Assembly: GCA_027487195.1 (NCBI GenBank)
Contig: JAIYEB010000291.1
Span: 1 to 8,373, forward strand
Reading direction: 5' to 3'
From: Hyphomicrobiales bacterium
GTDB taxonomy: Bacteria; Pseudomonadota; Alphaproteobacteria; Rhizobiales; UBA4765
DNA: 8,373 bases
Below are positions 1 through 6,091 of this stretch, piece by piece. A program made the position numbers and the translations under genes. Position 1 is the first letter of the stretch. Each line of letters opens with the position of its first letter. Under the pieces are notes generated by a model. The model did no database searches, had not been told where the DNA came from, and saw nothing but the letters and a program-made list of their open reading frames with translations.

Positions 1-1
1 C

Positions 2-244
2 AACGCAACCAAGGCCCAGGCGCTGATTGTCGGCTATGAGAAGCAGCGCCCTTTAAGCGTTGCAGAGCGCGCCGCGTTGCCGCTGTTGTGCAGGGGCGCT
101 GCGCTGCGCTTTCTCGCGACAAGGCTTTATGATGCGTTCAATACGCCGGCGGGTGCGCTCGTCAAACCGCTTGATCCGGTTGAGTACTGGAAGAAAAACC
201 GGTTCTTCCGGCGCATTTCAGACATGGCCGAGATCGGCGCATGA
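2..244 (+). CDS. thrB: Homoserine kinase (type II, ThrB), C-terminal 80 residues only
   Basis: This is the 3' end of a gene that begins before the window; 80 codons and a TGA stop are visible. Homoserine kinase phosphorylates L-homoserine with ATP in the cytoplasm on the way to threonine. The visible tail carries the pattern I know from the end of the alphaproteobacterial ThrB/COG2334 type: an acidic and Ala/Leu-rich helix (ERAALPLLCRGAALRFLATR), then LYDAFNTPAGALV, a D-P-x-E-Y motif and the basic FFRRI segment close to the C-terminus. The kinase catalytic residues lie outside the window, so the call rests on this tail and on the neighbour. The stop overlaps the ATG of rnhA in an ATGA arrangement, which suggests one transcript and translational coupling. 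The thrB-rnhA order is familiar to me from Rhizobiales. Another member of the aminoglycoside-phosphotransferase-like fold is the main alternative. Confidence 0.87.
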   Translation, partial: NATKAQALIVGYEKQRPLSVAERAALPLLCRGAALRFLATRLYDAFNTPAGALVKPLDPVEYWKKNRFFRRISDMAEIGA

Positions 245-681
245 AGCGCCTGACGATCTATACCGACGGGGCGTGCTCGGGAAATCCGGGACCCGGCGGG
301 TGGGCTGCAATCCTTGTCTGGGGCGAGACCACGAAGGAATTGTCCGGCGCGGAAGCCATGACGACCAACAATCGCATGGAGTTGATGGCGGCCATCGCCG
401 GGCTTGAGGCCGTGTCCCGTCCGGTGCCGATCGATCTCGTGACCGACAGCCAGTACGTCAAGCAGGGGATCGAGAGCTGGATCCACGGCTGGAAGAAAAA
501 TGGCTGGCGCACCGCGGACAAGAAAGACGTGAAGAACGCTGATCTGTGGCAGCGTCTTGATGAAATCGCTTCATCTCATGATGTGAGCTTTACCTGGGTC
601 AAGGGCCACGCCGGCCATGAGCAGAATGAGCGTGCGGACGAACTCGCCCGCAATGCGATCAAGTCGCTCAGCTCGCCCTGA
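241..681 (+). CDS. rnhA: Ribonuclease HI
   Basis: A 146-residue cytoplasmic endonuclease that cuts the RNA strand of RNA-DNA hybrids, clearing R-loops and Okazaki primers with Mg2+ or Mn2+. All catalytic residues of the bacterial type 1 family are present: Asp9 in TDGACSGNPG, Glu47 in NNRMELMA, Asp69 in TDSQYV, and Asp133 in NERADELAR. The flexible-loop His123 is in WVKGHAGH. The basic protrusion (about residues 82-98, WKKNGWRTADKK) is the substrate-binding handle of the E. coli-type enzyme. Length is close to that of E. coli RNase HI (155 residues). The ATG overlaps the thrB stop by four bases (ATGA), so expression is probably coupled to thrB. No separate promoter is evident. The 3' end runs 14 bases into the convergent ABC exporter gene. 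I see nothing abnormal in the protein. Confidence 0.97.
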   Translation: MKRLTIYTDGACSGNPGPGGWAAILVWGETTKELSGAEAMTTNNRMELMAAIAGLEAVSRPVPIDLVTDSQYVKQGIESWIHGWKKNGWRTADKKDVKNADLWQRLDEIASSHDVSFTWVKGHAGHEQNERADELARNAIKSLSSP

Positions 682-2428
682 CCGACGCCTCATCATCGCC
701 GGTGTCGTCGACAAGGCCACCCTCCGCCGCAAGCCGCGAGAAGAAGCCGCCTTGCGCCACAAGCGCGTCGAAGCTGCCCATCTCGACAATATGGCCATCC
801 TTCAGGACGACGATCTTGTCGGCCTTGCGAACCGTCGACAGGCGATGGGCAATGATCAGTGTTGTGCGGCCCTGCGAAAGCTTGTCGAGCGCGCGGGCAA
901 TCTTTGCTTCGGTTTCGACATCAAGCGCAGAGGTTGCCTCATCAAGGATCAGGATGGGCGCGTCCTTTAGAATCGCGCGCGCAATCGCCATGCGCTGACG
1001 CTCACCACCGGAAAAGTTGATGCCACGCTCGGCGACGATGGTCTCAAAGCCCTGCGGCTTTGACATGATGAAATCGCGCGCTTCGGCGAGATCCACGGCC
1101 CTGTCGACATCGGCGGAGGTTGCCTCGGGTCGGCCAACCGTGAGGTTTTCAAGGATTGATCGGTTAAACAGCCCGGCATCCTGGAACACGACGCCAATCT
1201 GTCGGCGAAGCGAGGCCAGCGTCACATCGCGCACATCCTGCCCATCAATGAACACCCCACCGGAATCCGGGTCGCGAACCCGGTGGAGGAACGACAATGC
1301 GGTTGATTTGCCGGATCCGGTTGGACCCACGAGGGCAACGGTCTGCCCAGCCTCGACCGTAAAGGACAAATCAAAGACGCCCGCTGCCGCGTTCGGGTAG
1401 CGATAGGTCAGGTTGCGAAACTCGACCTCGCCGCGAGGCGTGGCCATCTCAGCAGCACCCGGCTTTTCGCGCACGGTCGATTCGGTATCAAGGATGCCGA
1501 AGAACTCTGCGATTGCGGGGGTCTGGAAGAACAAGGAGTTGATCAGGCCGGAGATCTGCTCAAGGCGCCCGATCAGCACATTGGCAAACATCACGAAGGT
1601 CACGATATCGCCAACGGACGCCGCACCTTGACTGTGAAGAACAGTGCCAACCGCAAACAGCGAGATCATGGCAACCGTTGATGCAGCCTTTGTCAGGACG
1701 GTGAGCATGGCCCACCAGGTCAGGACCGGGAACTGGGCGCCCAACAGCCTGCGCATCGATTCCTGAAGGCCCTGAACCTCTGCGTTGAGCCGCGTGAAGC
1801 TCTGGACAACGGCGACATTGCCCATGACGTCGCCGGCACGTGAGGCAACCTCGGAATGGTATTGCTCGACCTCGCCCTGCGCCTTGTAGGTGCGATTGAC
1901 GATGAACCAGTTTGCGATCGCAAACAGCACCATCAGCACGAAAAGAACGGCTGCAAGACGCCAGTTCATATAGAGCGCTGTCGGAACCAGCACCATCAAC
2001 GAGAAGATCGCGCTGAGATGCTCGCGGAAGAACGACAGCCACATCGAGAACAGATTGTCGGTCCCGCGCAGCATCACCTTCATCAGGCGGCCGGAATGCT
2101 GCTCGCCAAGATAGGAGGGCGGAAGCGCAATGGCATGCTCAAAGTACATGGTCATTGCGGCGAGGCGCCTGCGATGGGCCAGCCTATCGGCGTGAAGCGC
2201 GATCGTCACGTTGGCGGCGACCCCAAGAAATCCGACAATTGCCCAGATCAGCACCAGGTGCATTGCGGGCTCGCCCTTGGCGAGGGCATCCACGACACGG
2301 CCAAACAGAATGGGCTCGGCAAGCTGGAAAGCTGCGAGCGCCAACGAAGCGAGAGCAAGGCCCGTAGCCAGGGTTTTTTCGGTCGAGAGAAGACCCAGGA
2401 CGCGGCGATATGTGGCGAGAAATGACAT
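668..2428 (-). CDS. ndvA: NdvA/ChvA-like glucan exporter, fused ABC permease and ATPase
   Basis: A 586-residue half-transporter of the type 1 ABC exporter fold, expected to work as a homodimer in the inner membrane. Residues 1-310 form the membrane domain with about six hydrophobic segments (near 20-43, 55-78, 137-154, 156-177, 247-266, 272-300). The ATPase follows: Walker A GPTGSGKS 368-375, Q-loop Q416 in VFQDAGLFNRSI, signature FSGGE 472-476 (Phe and Glu in place of the usual LSGGQ), Walker B ILILDE 492-497, D-loop SALD 500-503 and H-loop His528. The length, ADRLAH (80-85), the QFPVLTWWA segment and ANVLIGRLEQ recall Sinorhizobium NdvA and Agrobacterium ChvA, which export cyclic beta-1,2-glucan. 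No ndvB/chvB synthase is in view, so the substrate is inferred. The start is bounded by an in-frame TAG five codons upstream, and no clear Shine-Dalgarno precedes it. Another lipid or polysaccharide exporter of this class is possible. Confidence 0.87.
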   Translation of the reverse strand: MSFLATYRRVLGLLSTEKTLATGLALASLALAAFQLAEPILFGRVVDALAKGEPAMHLVLIWAIVGFLGVAANVTIALHADRLAHRRRLAAMTMYFEHAIALPPSYLGEQHSGRLMKVMLRGTDNLFSMWLSFFREHLSAIFSLMVLVPTALYMNWRLAAVLFVLMVLFAIANWFIVNRTYKAQGEVEQYHSEVASRAGDVMGNVAVVQSFTRLNAEVQGLQESMRRLLGAQFPVLTWWAMLTVLTKAASTVAMISLFAVGTVLHSQGAASVGDIVTFVMFANVLIGRLEQISGLINSLFFQTPAIAEFFGILDTESTVREKPGAAEMATPRGEVEFRNLTYRYPNAAAGVFDLSFTVEAGQTVALVGPTGSGKSTALSFLHRVRDPDSGGVFIDGQDVRDVTLASLRRQIGVVFQDAGLFNRSILENLTVGRPEATSADVDRAVDLAEARDFIMSKPQGFETIVAERGINFSGGERQRMAIARAILKDAPILILDEATSALDVETEAKIARALDKLSQGRTTLIIAHRLSTVRKADKIVVLKDGHIVEMGSFDALVAQGGFFSRLAAEGGLVDDTGDDEASVRAS

Positions 2429-2522
2429 GGAGAAGCGCTATCCGACGTTTCGGGAGGAGGCAAGCCACCACGGCGCCAGAGCGAACCAAAGCCCACATAA
2501 GCTTCAGACGTACGCCAACGTC

Positions 2523-2550
2523 CTGATTCCCACGCCCCACGGCCTATGCT
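2523..2550 (+). promoter_or_regulatory. Possible sigma-70-type promoter for purH
   Basis: Within the 154-base gap between the divergent ndvA-like gene and purH, TATGCT (2545-2550) is a reasonable -10 element. CTGATT (2523-2528), 16 bases upstream, is a poor -35 element with only three of six consensus matches. Transcription would begin near 2557 and leave a short leader of about 25 bases. I saw no room for a purine or ZTP riboswitch between this site and the start codon. The call is weak and rests mainly on the -10 and its location. Confidence 0.25.
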
Positions 2551-2573
2551 AGCGGCACAAACCCATCTGCCCC

Positions 2574-2578
2574 AGGAG
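2574..2578 (+). promoter_or_regulatory. Shine-Dalgarno of purH
   Basis: AGGAG lies four bases before the ATG at 2583. The spacing is short, but the match is strong. It supports this ATG as the purH start, giving an N-terminus (MPLSKPVLAKRALLSVSDKT) that matches the expected beginning of the family. Confidence 0.7.
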
Positions 2579-2582
2579 TGAA

Positions 2583-4160
2583 ATGCCCCTTTCCAAACCC
2601 GTCCTTGCGAAGCGCGCACTCCTTTCCGTATCGGACAAGACAGGCCTCGTCGCGTTTGCTCGAGCGTTGAGCGCGCGTGGTGTCGCGCTTGTTTCAACAG
2701 GCGGGACGGCCAAAGCGCTGGCTGATGCGGGATTGAACGTCACGGACGTGAGTGCCATCACAGGTGTCGCCGAAATGATGGACGGGCGGGTGAAGACACT
2801 GCACCCGAAGATCCATGGTGGCATTCTGGCTGTTCGTGACAATCCCGGTCATCGCGCAGCCCTTGAGCTGCATCAGATCCCGGAAATCGATATTGTCGTG
2901 ATCGACCTTTACCCGTTCGAGAAAACCCTTCTCGCCCGCCCTCATGCGGACGAGATCATCGAACAGATCGACATTGGCGGCCCTGCCATGATCCGGGCCG
3001 CTGCAAAAAACCACGCCGACGTTCTTGTGGTTGTGGATGTTGCTGACCATGCTGCGGTCCTTGCCGAGCTTGAGGCCGGCCAGGGAACGACATCGCTCGA
3101 GTTCCGCCAACAGATGGCCGGCAAGGCCTTTGCGCGCACCGCAACCTACGACGCGGCCGTCGCAGGCTGGTTTGCTGACACGTCGCCAAACCCGCTCGAT
3201 ACGTTCCGCGCCATTGGCGGCACCATGTCCCAGCGCTTGAGGTATGGTGAGAACCCGCACCAGACCGGCGCCCTGTATCTGACAACGGAAGCGCGCGCTG
3301 GCGTTGCAACTGCGCGACAGGTCCAGGGCAAGGCGCTGTCGTTCAACAACATCGCCGATGCGGATGCAGCCTTTGAAGCCGTGGCCGAGTTTGTCGTGCC
3401 GGCCATTGTCATCGTCAAACACGCGAACCCGTGTGGCGCGGCCACAGCGTTGACGCTCGAGAATGCCTATCGCGCGGCTTACGCCTGCGATCCGGTGTCG
3501 GCTTTCGGCGGGATTGTTGCTGCAAATCGCACTCTCGACGAGCCAACGGCGCGGGAGATCGTCAAGATCTTCACCGAGGTGATCGTGGCACCCGATGCAG
3601 ACCCGGCTGCTCTCGCGATCCTCGCAACCAAACCCAATCTGCGGCTGCTGCTGACAGGCGGCATGCCGGACCCCCATGCTGCAGGCCTTGTGGCGCGCAC
3701 GGTGGCTGGCGGCCTCCTGGTTCAATCGCGCGATGATGGCAGCGTGGACCTTGGCAAGCTCAAGGTTGTGACAAAGAAGGAGCCTTCGCCCGCTGAAATG
3801 GCGGACATGATCTTTGCATTCACAATCGCAAAGCATGTGAAGTCGAATGCCATCGTCTACGCCCATCATGGCGCCACTGTTGGCATTGGTGCAGGCCAGA
3901 TGAGCCGGCTAGATTCAGCGCGGATTGCCGCCATCAAGGCTTCAGAAGTTGGCAATGGGTCAGGCTCGCCGACCGTCGGTTCTGTCGCGGCGTCAGATGC
4001 CTTCTTTCCATTCGCCGACGGGCTGCAGGCGATCATCGAGGCGGGTGCAACTGCCGTGATCCAGCCCGGCGGTTCAATCCGTGACAATGAGGTGATTGCC
4101 GCTGCGGATGCCGCCGGGATCTCCATGGTGTTCACGGATATGCGCCACTTCAAGCATTAG
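2583..4160 (+). CDS. purH: Bifunctional AICAR transformylase / IMP cyclohydrolase
   Basis: A 525-residue cytoplasmic enzyme for the last two steps of de novo purine synthesis: 10-formyl-tetrahydrofolate formylates AICAR to FAICAR, which is then closed to IMP. The N-terminal MGS-like cyclohydrolase domain (about 1-150) contains SVSDKTGL (15-22), STGGTAKAL (38-46), the DGRVKTLHPKIHGG block (67-80) and IDIGGPAMIRAAAKN (129-143). The transformylase domain follows, with LRYGENPHQ (219-227), the catalytic Lys279-His280 pair in VKHANPCG, DPVSAFGG (303-310), KHVKSNAIVY (417-426) and SDAFFPFADG (471-480). The protein ends with the typical FTDMRHFKH. The length is near the family norm. AGGAG stands just ahead of the start. 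The gene appears to be transcribed alone: ndvA diverges upstream, and the downstream gene converges beyond a hairpin. No missing residue or frameshift was seen. Confidence 0.98.
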   Translation: MPLSKPVLAKRALLSVSDKTGLVAFARALSARGVALVSTGGTAKALADAGLNVTDVSAITGVAEMMDGRVKTLHPKIHGGILAVRDNPGHRAALELHQIPEIDIVVIDLYPFEKTLLARPHADEIIEQIDIGGPAMIRAAAKNHADVLVVVDVADHAAVLAELEAGQGTTSLEFRQQMAGKAFARTATYDAAVAGWFADTSPNPLDTFRAIGGTMSQRLRYGENPHQTGALYLTTEARAGVATARQVQGKALSFNNIADADAAFEAVAEFVVPAIVIVKHANPCGAATALTLENAYRAAYACDPVSAFGGIVAANRTLDEPTAREIVKIFTEVIVAPDADPAALAILATKPNLRLLLTGGMPDPHAAGLVARTVAGGLLVQSRDDGSVDLGKLKVVTKKEPSPAEMADMIFAFTIAKHVKSNAIVYAHHGATVGIGAGQMSRLDSARIAAIKASEVGNGSGSPTVGSVAASDAFFPFADGLQAIIEAGATAVIQPGGSIRDNEVIAAADAAGISMVFTDMRHFKH

Positions 4161-4164
4161 ACGG

Positions 4165-4186
4165 TGTTCGCAGCTGTGTGCGGACA
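4165..4186. terminator. Hairpin between convergent purH and BcsS-like genes
   Basis: TGTTCGCA (4165-4172) and TGCGGACA (4179-4186) form an 8-pair stem with one G-T wobble and a 6-base loop. It fills the 27-base gap between the two stop codons. Neither strand has a following T-run, so it is not a textbook intrinsic terminator. Its position suggests a shared bidirectional stop or a 3'-end stabiliser. Confidence 0.4.
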
Positions 4187-4187
4187 G

Positions 4188-4880
4188 TCAGAACCGCTGA
4201 ACGGCGTAACTCGAGAGGTAGTAGCCTGACCGTCCAAGGCTCGGGCGTGACCACCCTGCGCTGAACGACAACTCGACACCAAAGACGTTCGCAAGGGTTG
4301 CAACGCCGCCTGCACGCATGTCGAGCCCGCCGTTGCGGCCAAGGCTGACGCCGGCTTGCGGCCCAAGCTTCAAACCCTCGAGAACCGGCCATCCCGTAGA
4401 CAGTGATAGGGACGCGAGCGTTCCAAGTTCTGCGCCGCGCATATGCAAGGCAATGTAGGCGTTGTTCTCCCGCCACCAGAGCAAGTCGAGCTCAATCAGC
4501 CCGCCCAATCGAGGCCGGTTCCTGAGCGGCGTTTCATACCGTGTGATCACACCGGCCATGACCTGCACGGCAAAGCCATCAAAGGCCTGTCGCCATCCAG
4601 CACTGGTCTCAATGGCCTCAGATCGCACCCGATAGATGCGCGGGTTGACCCTCGGGTCCCACCATGTGCCGCTGTCCCATGCTGCACGAAACTTTGGGCC
4701 CGACGCAAACAGGCCGGCACCGTCCAAAGACCCAGCGTAGCCCGACTTCACGGTGAAATCGACGCCGGGGCGACCAAACACTGACGCGAAAACTTCATTG
4801 GCAGGAGACGCTGAGGCCGGCCCGCTGAATAGGCCAACCCAGACAAGCAACGACAACGCAGAAAACGCGCCTCGCACCAC
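4188..4880 (-). CDS. Exported beta-barrel-like protein, possible cellulose biosynthesis BcsS family
   Basis: A 230-residue protein with a clear Sec signal peptide: a basic start, a hydrophobic core SALSLLVWVGLFSG at 7-20, and an Ala-Ser-Ala cleavage site near residue 24. The mature part has alternating hydrophobic and polar strands rich in Gly, Trp and Tyr, no further membrane helix, and a C-terminal Phe as in outer-membrane beta-barrels. A GPQAGVSLGRNGG block and a glycine-rich last third recall the alphaproteobacterial BcsS domain family (CBP_BcsS). That family is annotated with cellulose biosynthesis, but its molecular function is not well defined. The match is from memory and is tentative. 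The start codon is GTG, supported by AAGGGGAG six bases upstream. The gene lies 87 bases downstream of the LuxR-type gene on the same strand, so co-transcription is plausible. An unrelated outer-membrane porin-like protein is the alternative. Confidence 0.6.
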   Translation of the reverse strand: MVRGAFSALSLLVWVGLFSGPASASPANEVFASVFGRPGVDFTVKSGYAGSLDGAGLFASGPKFRAAWDSGTWWDPRVNPRIYRVRSEAIETSAGWRQAFDGFAVQVMAGVITRYETPLRNRPRLGGLIELDLLWWRENNAYIALHMRGAELGTLASLSLSTGWPVLEGLKLGPQAGVSLGRNGGLDMRAGGVATLANVFGVELSFSAGWSRPSLGRSGYYLSSYAVQRF

Positions 4881-4886
4881 ACCCCA

Positions 4887-4894
4887 CTCCCCTT
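4887..4894 (-). promoter_or_regulatory. Shine-Dalgarno setting the GTG start of the BcsS-like gene
   Basis: On the minus strand AAGGGGAG stands six bases before the GTG at 4880. There are two consecutive GTG codons (4880 and 4877), and the spacing (six against nine bases) is acceptable for either. The Shine-Dalgarno overlaps a perfect 10-base palindrome, CCCTTAAGGG (4890-4899). Confidence 0.6.
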
Positions 4895-4967
4895 AAGGGC
4901 AGTGAACGAAATGGCACGGAGTTGCGCACCTAGGCGCGATCCCTAACGAAAAAATACGGCAGATCGA

Positions 4968-5303
4968 CTAGTGAATGATGCCGAGCCTAAAGCCAACGGC
5001 AACCGCGTGCGGACGGGATGTCACCGCAAGCTTTCGAACGATATTGCGAATATGGGCGTTGACGGTGTGATGCGAGATACCGAGAATCTCACCGATTTCC
5101 CAGGACGTTTTGCCGCTTGCGATCAACTGCAGGCATTCACACTCACGGTCGGATAATGGAAGTGACTCCCGCCCACTGTCCGTGGGGATCGCAAGTTCGT
5201 CATCTACAATCGCGTCCCGTACGGTCACGGAGCGTTCCACTTCGTAAAACTCAGTCCCAAGGACCACCGCGCCAGGCTGTCGCAGCAAGACGACCGTAGC
5301 CAT
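4968..5303 (-). CDS. Short LuxR-type HTH transcriptional regulator without sensor domain
   Basis: A 111-residue predicted cytoplasmic DNA-binding protein. Residues 48-111 form a complete LuxR/GerE four-helix domain. They include LSDRECECL (50-58), the turn-proximal Gly64, KTSWEIGEILGIS (65-77) leading into the recognition helix HHTVNAHI (78-85), KLAVTSR (91-97) and a hydrophobic end at GFRLGIIH. The K-T-S-W-E-I signature is one I associate with the HTH half of rhizobial autoinducer-type LuxR regulators. The first 45 residues are too short for an autoinducer, PAS or receiver domain, so this may be a free-standing effector or a truncated regulator. The ATG has no strong Shine-Dalgarno (only GGAA). 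Upstream, the same frame is closed by two consecutive stops (TAG at 5325-5327, TGA at 5322-5324). It is divergent from the exported protein at 5506 and upstream of the BcsS-like gene, making both plausible targets. Confidence 0.85.
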   Translation of the reverse strand: MATVVLLRQPGAVVLGTEFYEVERSVTVRDAIVDDELAIPTDSGRESLPLSDRECECLQLIASGKTSWEIGEILGISHHTVNAHIRNIVRKLAVTSRPHAVAVGFRLGIIH

Positions 5304-5367
5304 GGATGGTTCCAGATGAAATCACTAATTGTCGTGAGCGCTGGGGCCTAGATCACTGTACCTTGGA

Positions 5368-5397
5368 CCTACGACCAACGGTACCAGCGGTGGCAGG
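5368..5397. promoter_or_regulatory. Imperfect dyad centred on GGTACC in the divergent control region
   Basis: A 30-base imperfect inverted repeat (CCT...ACC...GGTACC...GGT...AGG) with 10 of 15 symmetric positions paired. It lies between the divergent LuxR-type gene and the exported-protein gene. It could be an operator of the dimeric LuxR-type protein, but GC-rich DNA gives dyads of this quality by chance fairly often. Confidence 0.2.
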
Positions 5398-5419
5398 ATC
5401 GGCTTTCCGGGGATGGTAA

Positions 5420-5439
5420 TCCTGACATAGGTGTCATGA
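5420..5439. promoter_or_regulatory. 20-base dyad TGACA-N4-TGTCA, candidate operator
   Basis: TCCTGACATAGGTGTCATGA has a perfect TGACA(4)TGTCA core (5423-5436) and 7 of 10 symmetric pairs overall. The size suits LuxR-family sites, which are typically imperfect palindromes of 18-20 bases. It sits directly upstream of a weak promoter-like pair, TTGCAG (5441-5446) and TAGCAC (5464-5469), spaced by 17 bases and pointing to the gene at 5506. That placement would suit an activator. Binding by the adjacent LuxR-type protein is inference. Confidence 0.35.
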
Positions 5440-5505
5440 CTTGCAGCCAGAACGCGACGCAGGTAGCACACGATTCAATCCTGCGTTCGGCTTTGGAGCC
5501 TTGAG

Positions 5506-6015
5506 ATGATATCGCGCCTCGCATTGGCTGTGGCAGCCCTGACCGTTTCAATCTCAGGGGCTGTTGCGCAATCTCCGCCCCCTGATCCTGACTATTTTGT
5601 CGGGCGTTGGGGCAAGGTTGCCTTCAACGATGACCGCGACCTGGGGCGCATGATCAACATGGCGCGCACTTTTTGCGGCAACATTCCCTATACGATCCGC
5701 AGGCGCGGGGGCGATGCGTTTGAAATGTTTGTTGCAGAGACCCTGCGCGATGTGCGGGTCGTCAGCGATGGCAACAGGCTTTTCATTGTTCCAGTTGGCG
5801 CGGATGCAACAACGGCCGGCGTGCGCGAGCTGATCGTGCGCGACAGGAACGTGTTCACGCTGCGCTATCTCGATCAGCAGAACCATTCGCGATATGGGGC
5901 GAATGTTTTTGTGCGGTGTGGCGCCGCAAGTCGGGAAGCTCGCCCGAGAGCACAACAGAGTGGCGCTGCAGCGACCCCGCAGGGACCTGAGACTGTCGGA
6001 ACAATCCGTCAGTAG
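5506..6015 (+). CDS. Exported protein of unknown function, alphaproteobacterial type
   Basis: A 169-residue protein starting with a Sec signal peptide: hydrophobic LALAVAALTVSISGA, with Ala-Val-Ala before Gln22 as the likely cleavage site. There is no lipobox cysteine, so a soluble periplasmic protein is expected. The mature domain (about 30-140) begins with VGRWGKVAFNDDRD. It contains Cys57 (RTFCGNIPYTI) and Cys138 (NVFVRCG), which could form a disulfide, and ends in a low-complexity Ala/Gln/Pro tail (about 141-169). The W-G-x-A-x-F opening, the C-x-x-P-Y motif and the R-Y-G-x-x-V-x-V-R-C ending resemble a group of uncharacterised proteins I recall from Rhizobiales; I cannot name a function. 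GGAG seven bases before the ATG fixes the start. The glycosyltransferase follows on the same strand after 76 bases (from ATG 6092), and the two may be co-transcribed. Confidence 0.8.
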   Translation: MISRLALAVAALTVSISGAVAQSPPPDPDYFVGRWGKVAFNDDRDLGRMINMARTFCGNIPYTIRRRGGDAFEMFVAETLRDVRVVSDGNRLFIVPVGADATTAGVRELIVRDRNVFTLRYLDQQNHSRYGANVFVRCGAASREARPRAQQSGAAATPQGPETVGTIRQ

Positions 6016-6091
6016 CCCATCAGACGTCCCTTAAATCTACTTAAGTGGCCAACCGCATTGTCAGCGGCCGTTGTGTTTCACACAGTGGATC

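Noticed and set aside
127..521. Minus-strand frames opposite thrB and rnhA
   Set aside because: They overlap the fully conserved RNase HI frame and have no recognisable product or upstream signals.
1856..2425. A 189-codon plus-strand frame opposite the ABC exporter
   Set aside because: The opposite strand encodes the conserved membrane domain of the NdvA-like protein. The plus-strand product is polar, low in order and has no known motif.
2429..2582. A purine-type or ZTP riboswitch ahead of purH
   Set aside because: The gap is shared with a divergent gene. I found no conserved riboswitch core, and the likely leader is only about 25 bases.
2694..3869. A 391-codon open frame on the minus strand opposite purH
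   Set aside because: It lies wholly inside purH, whose full set of conserved motifs is on the other strand. The predicted product is rich in Arg, His and Cys without recognisable domains, as expected for an antisense shadow in GC-rich DNA.
6031..6047. CTTAA repeats (CTTAAATCTACTTAAG) before the glycosyltransferase as a terminator or operator
   Set aside because: The stem is only a few A/T pairs, no T-run follows, and the two CTTAA units are too short to exceed chance.
6071..6091. TTG at 6071 as the glycosyltransferase start
   Set aside because: There is no Shine-Dalgarno before it, and it adds only seven residues of no family character. The ATG at 6092 has a partial GTGGA signal and gives a natural N-terminus.
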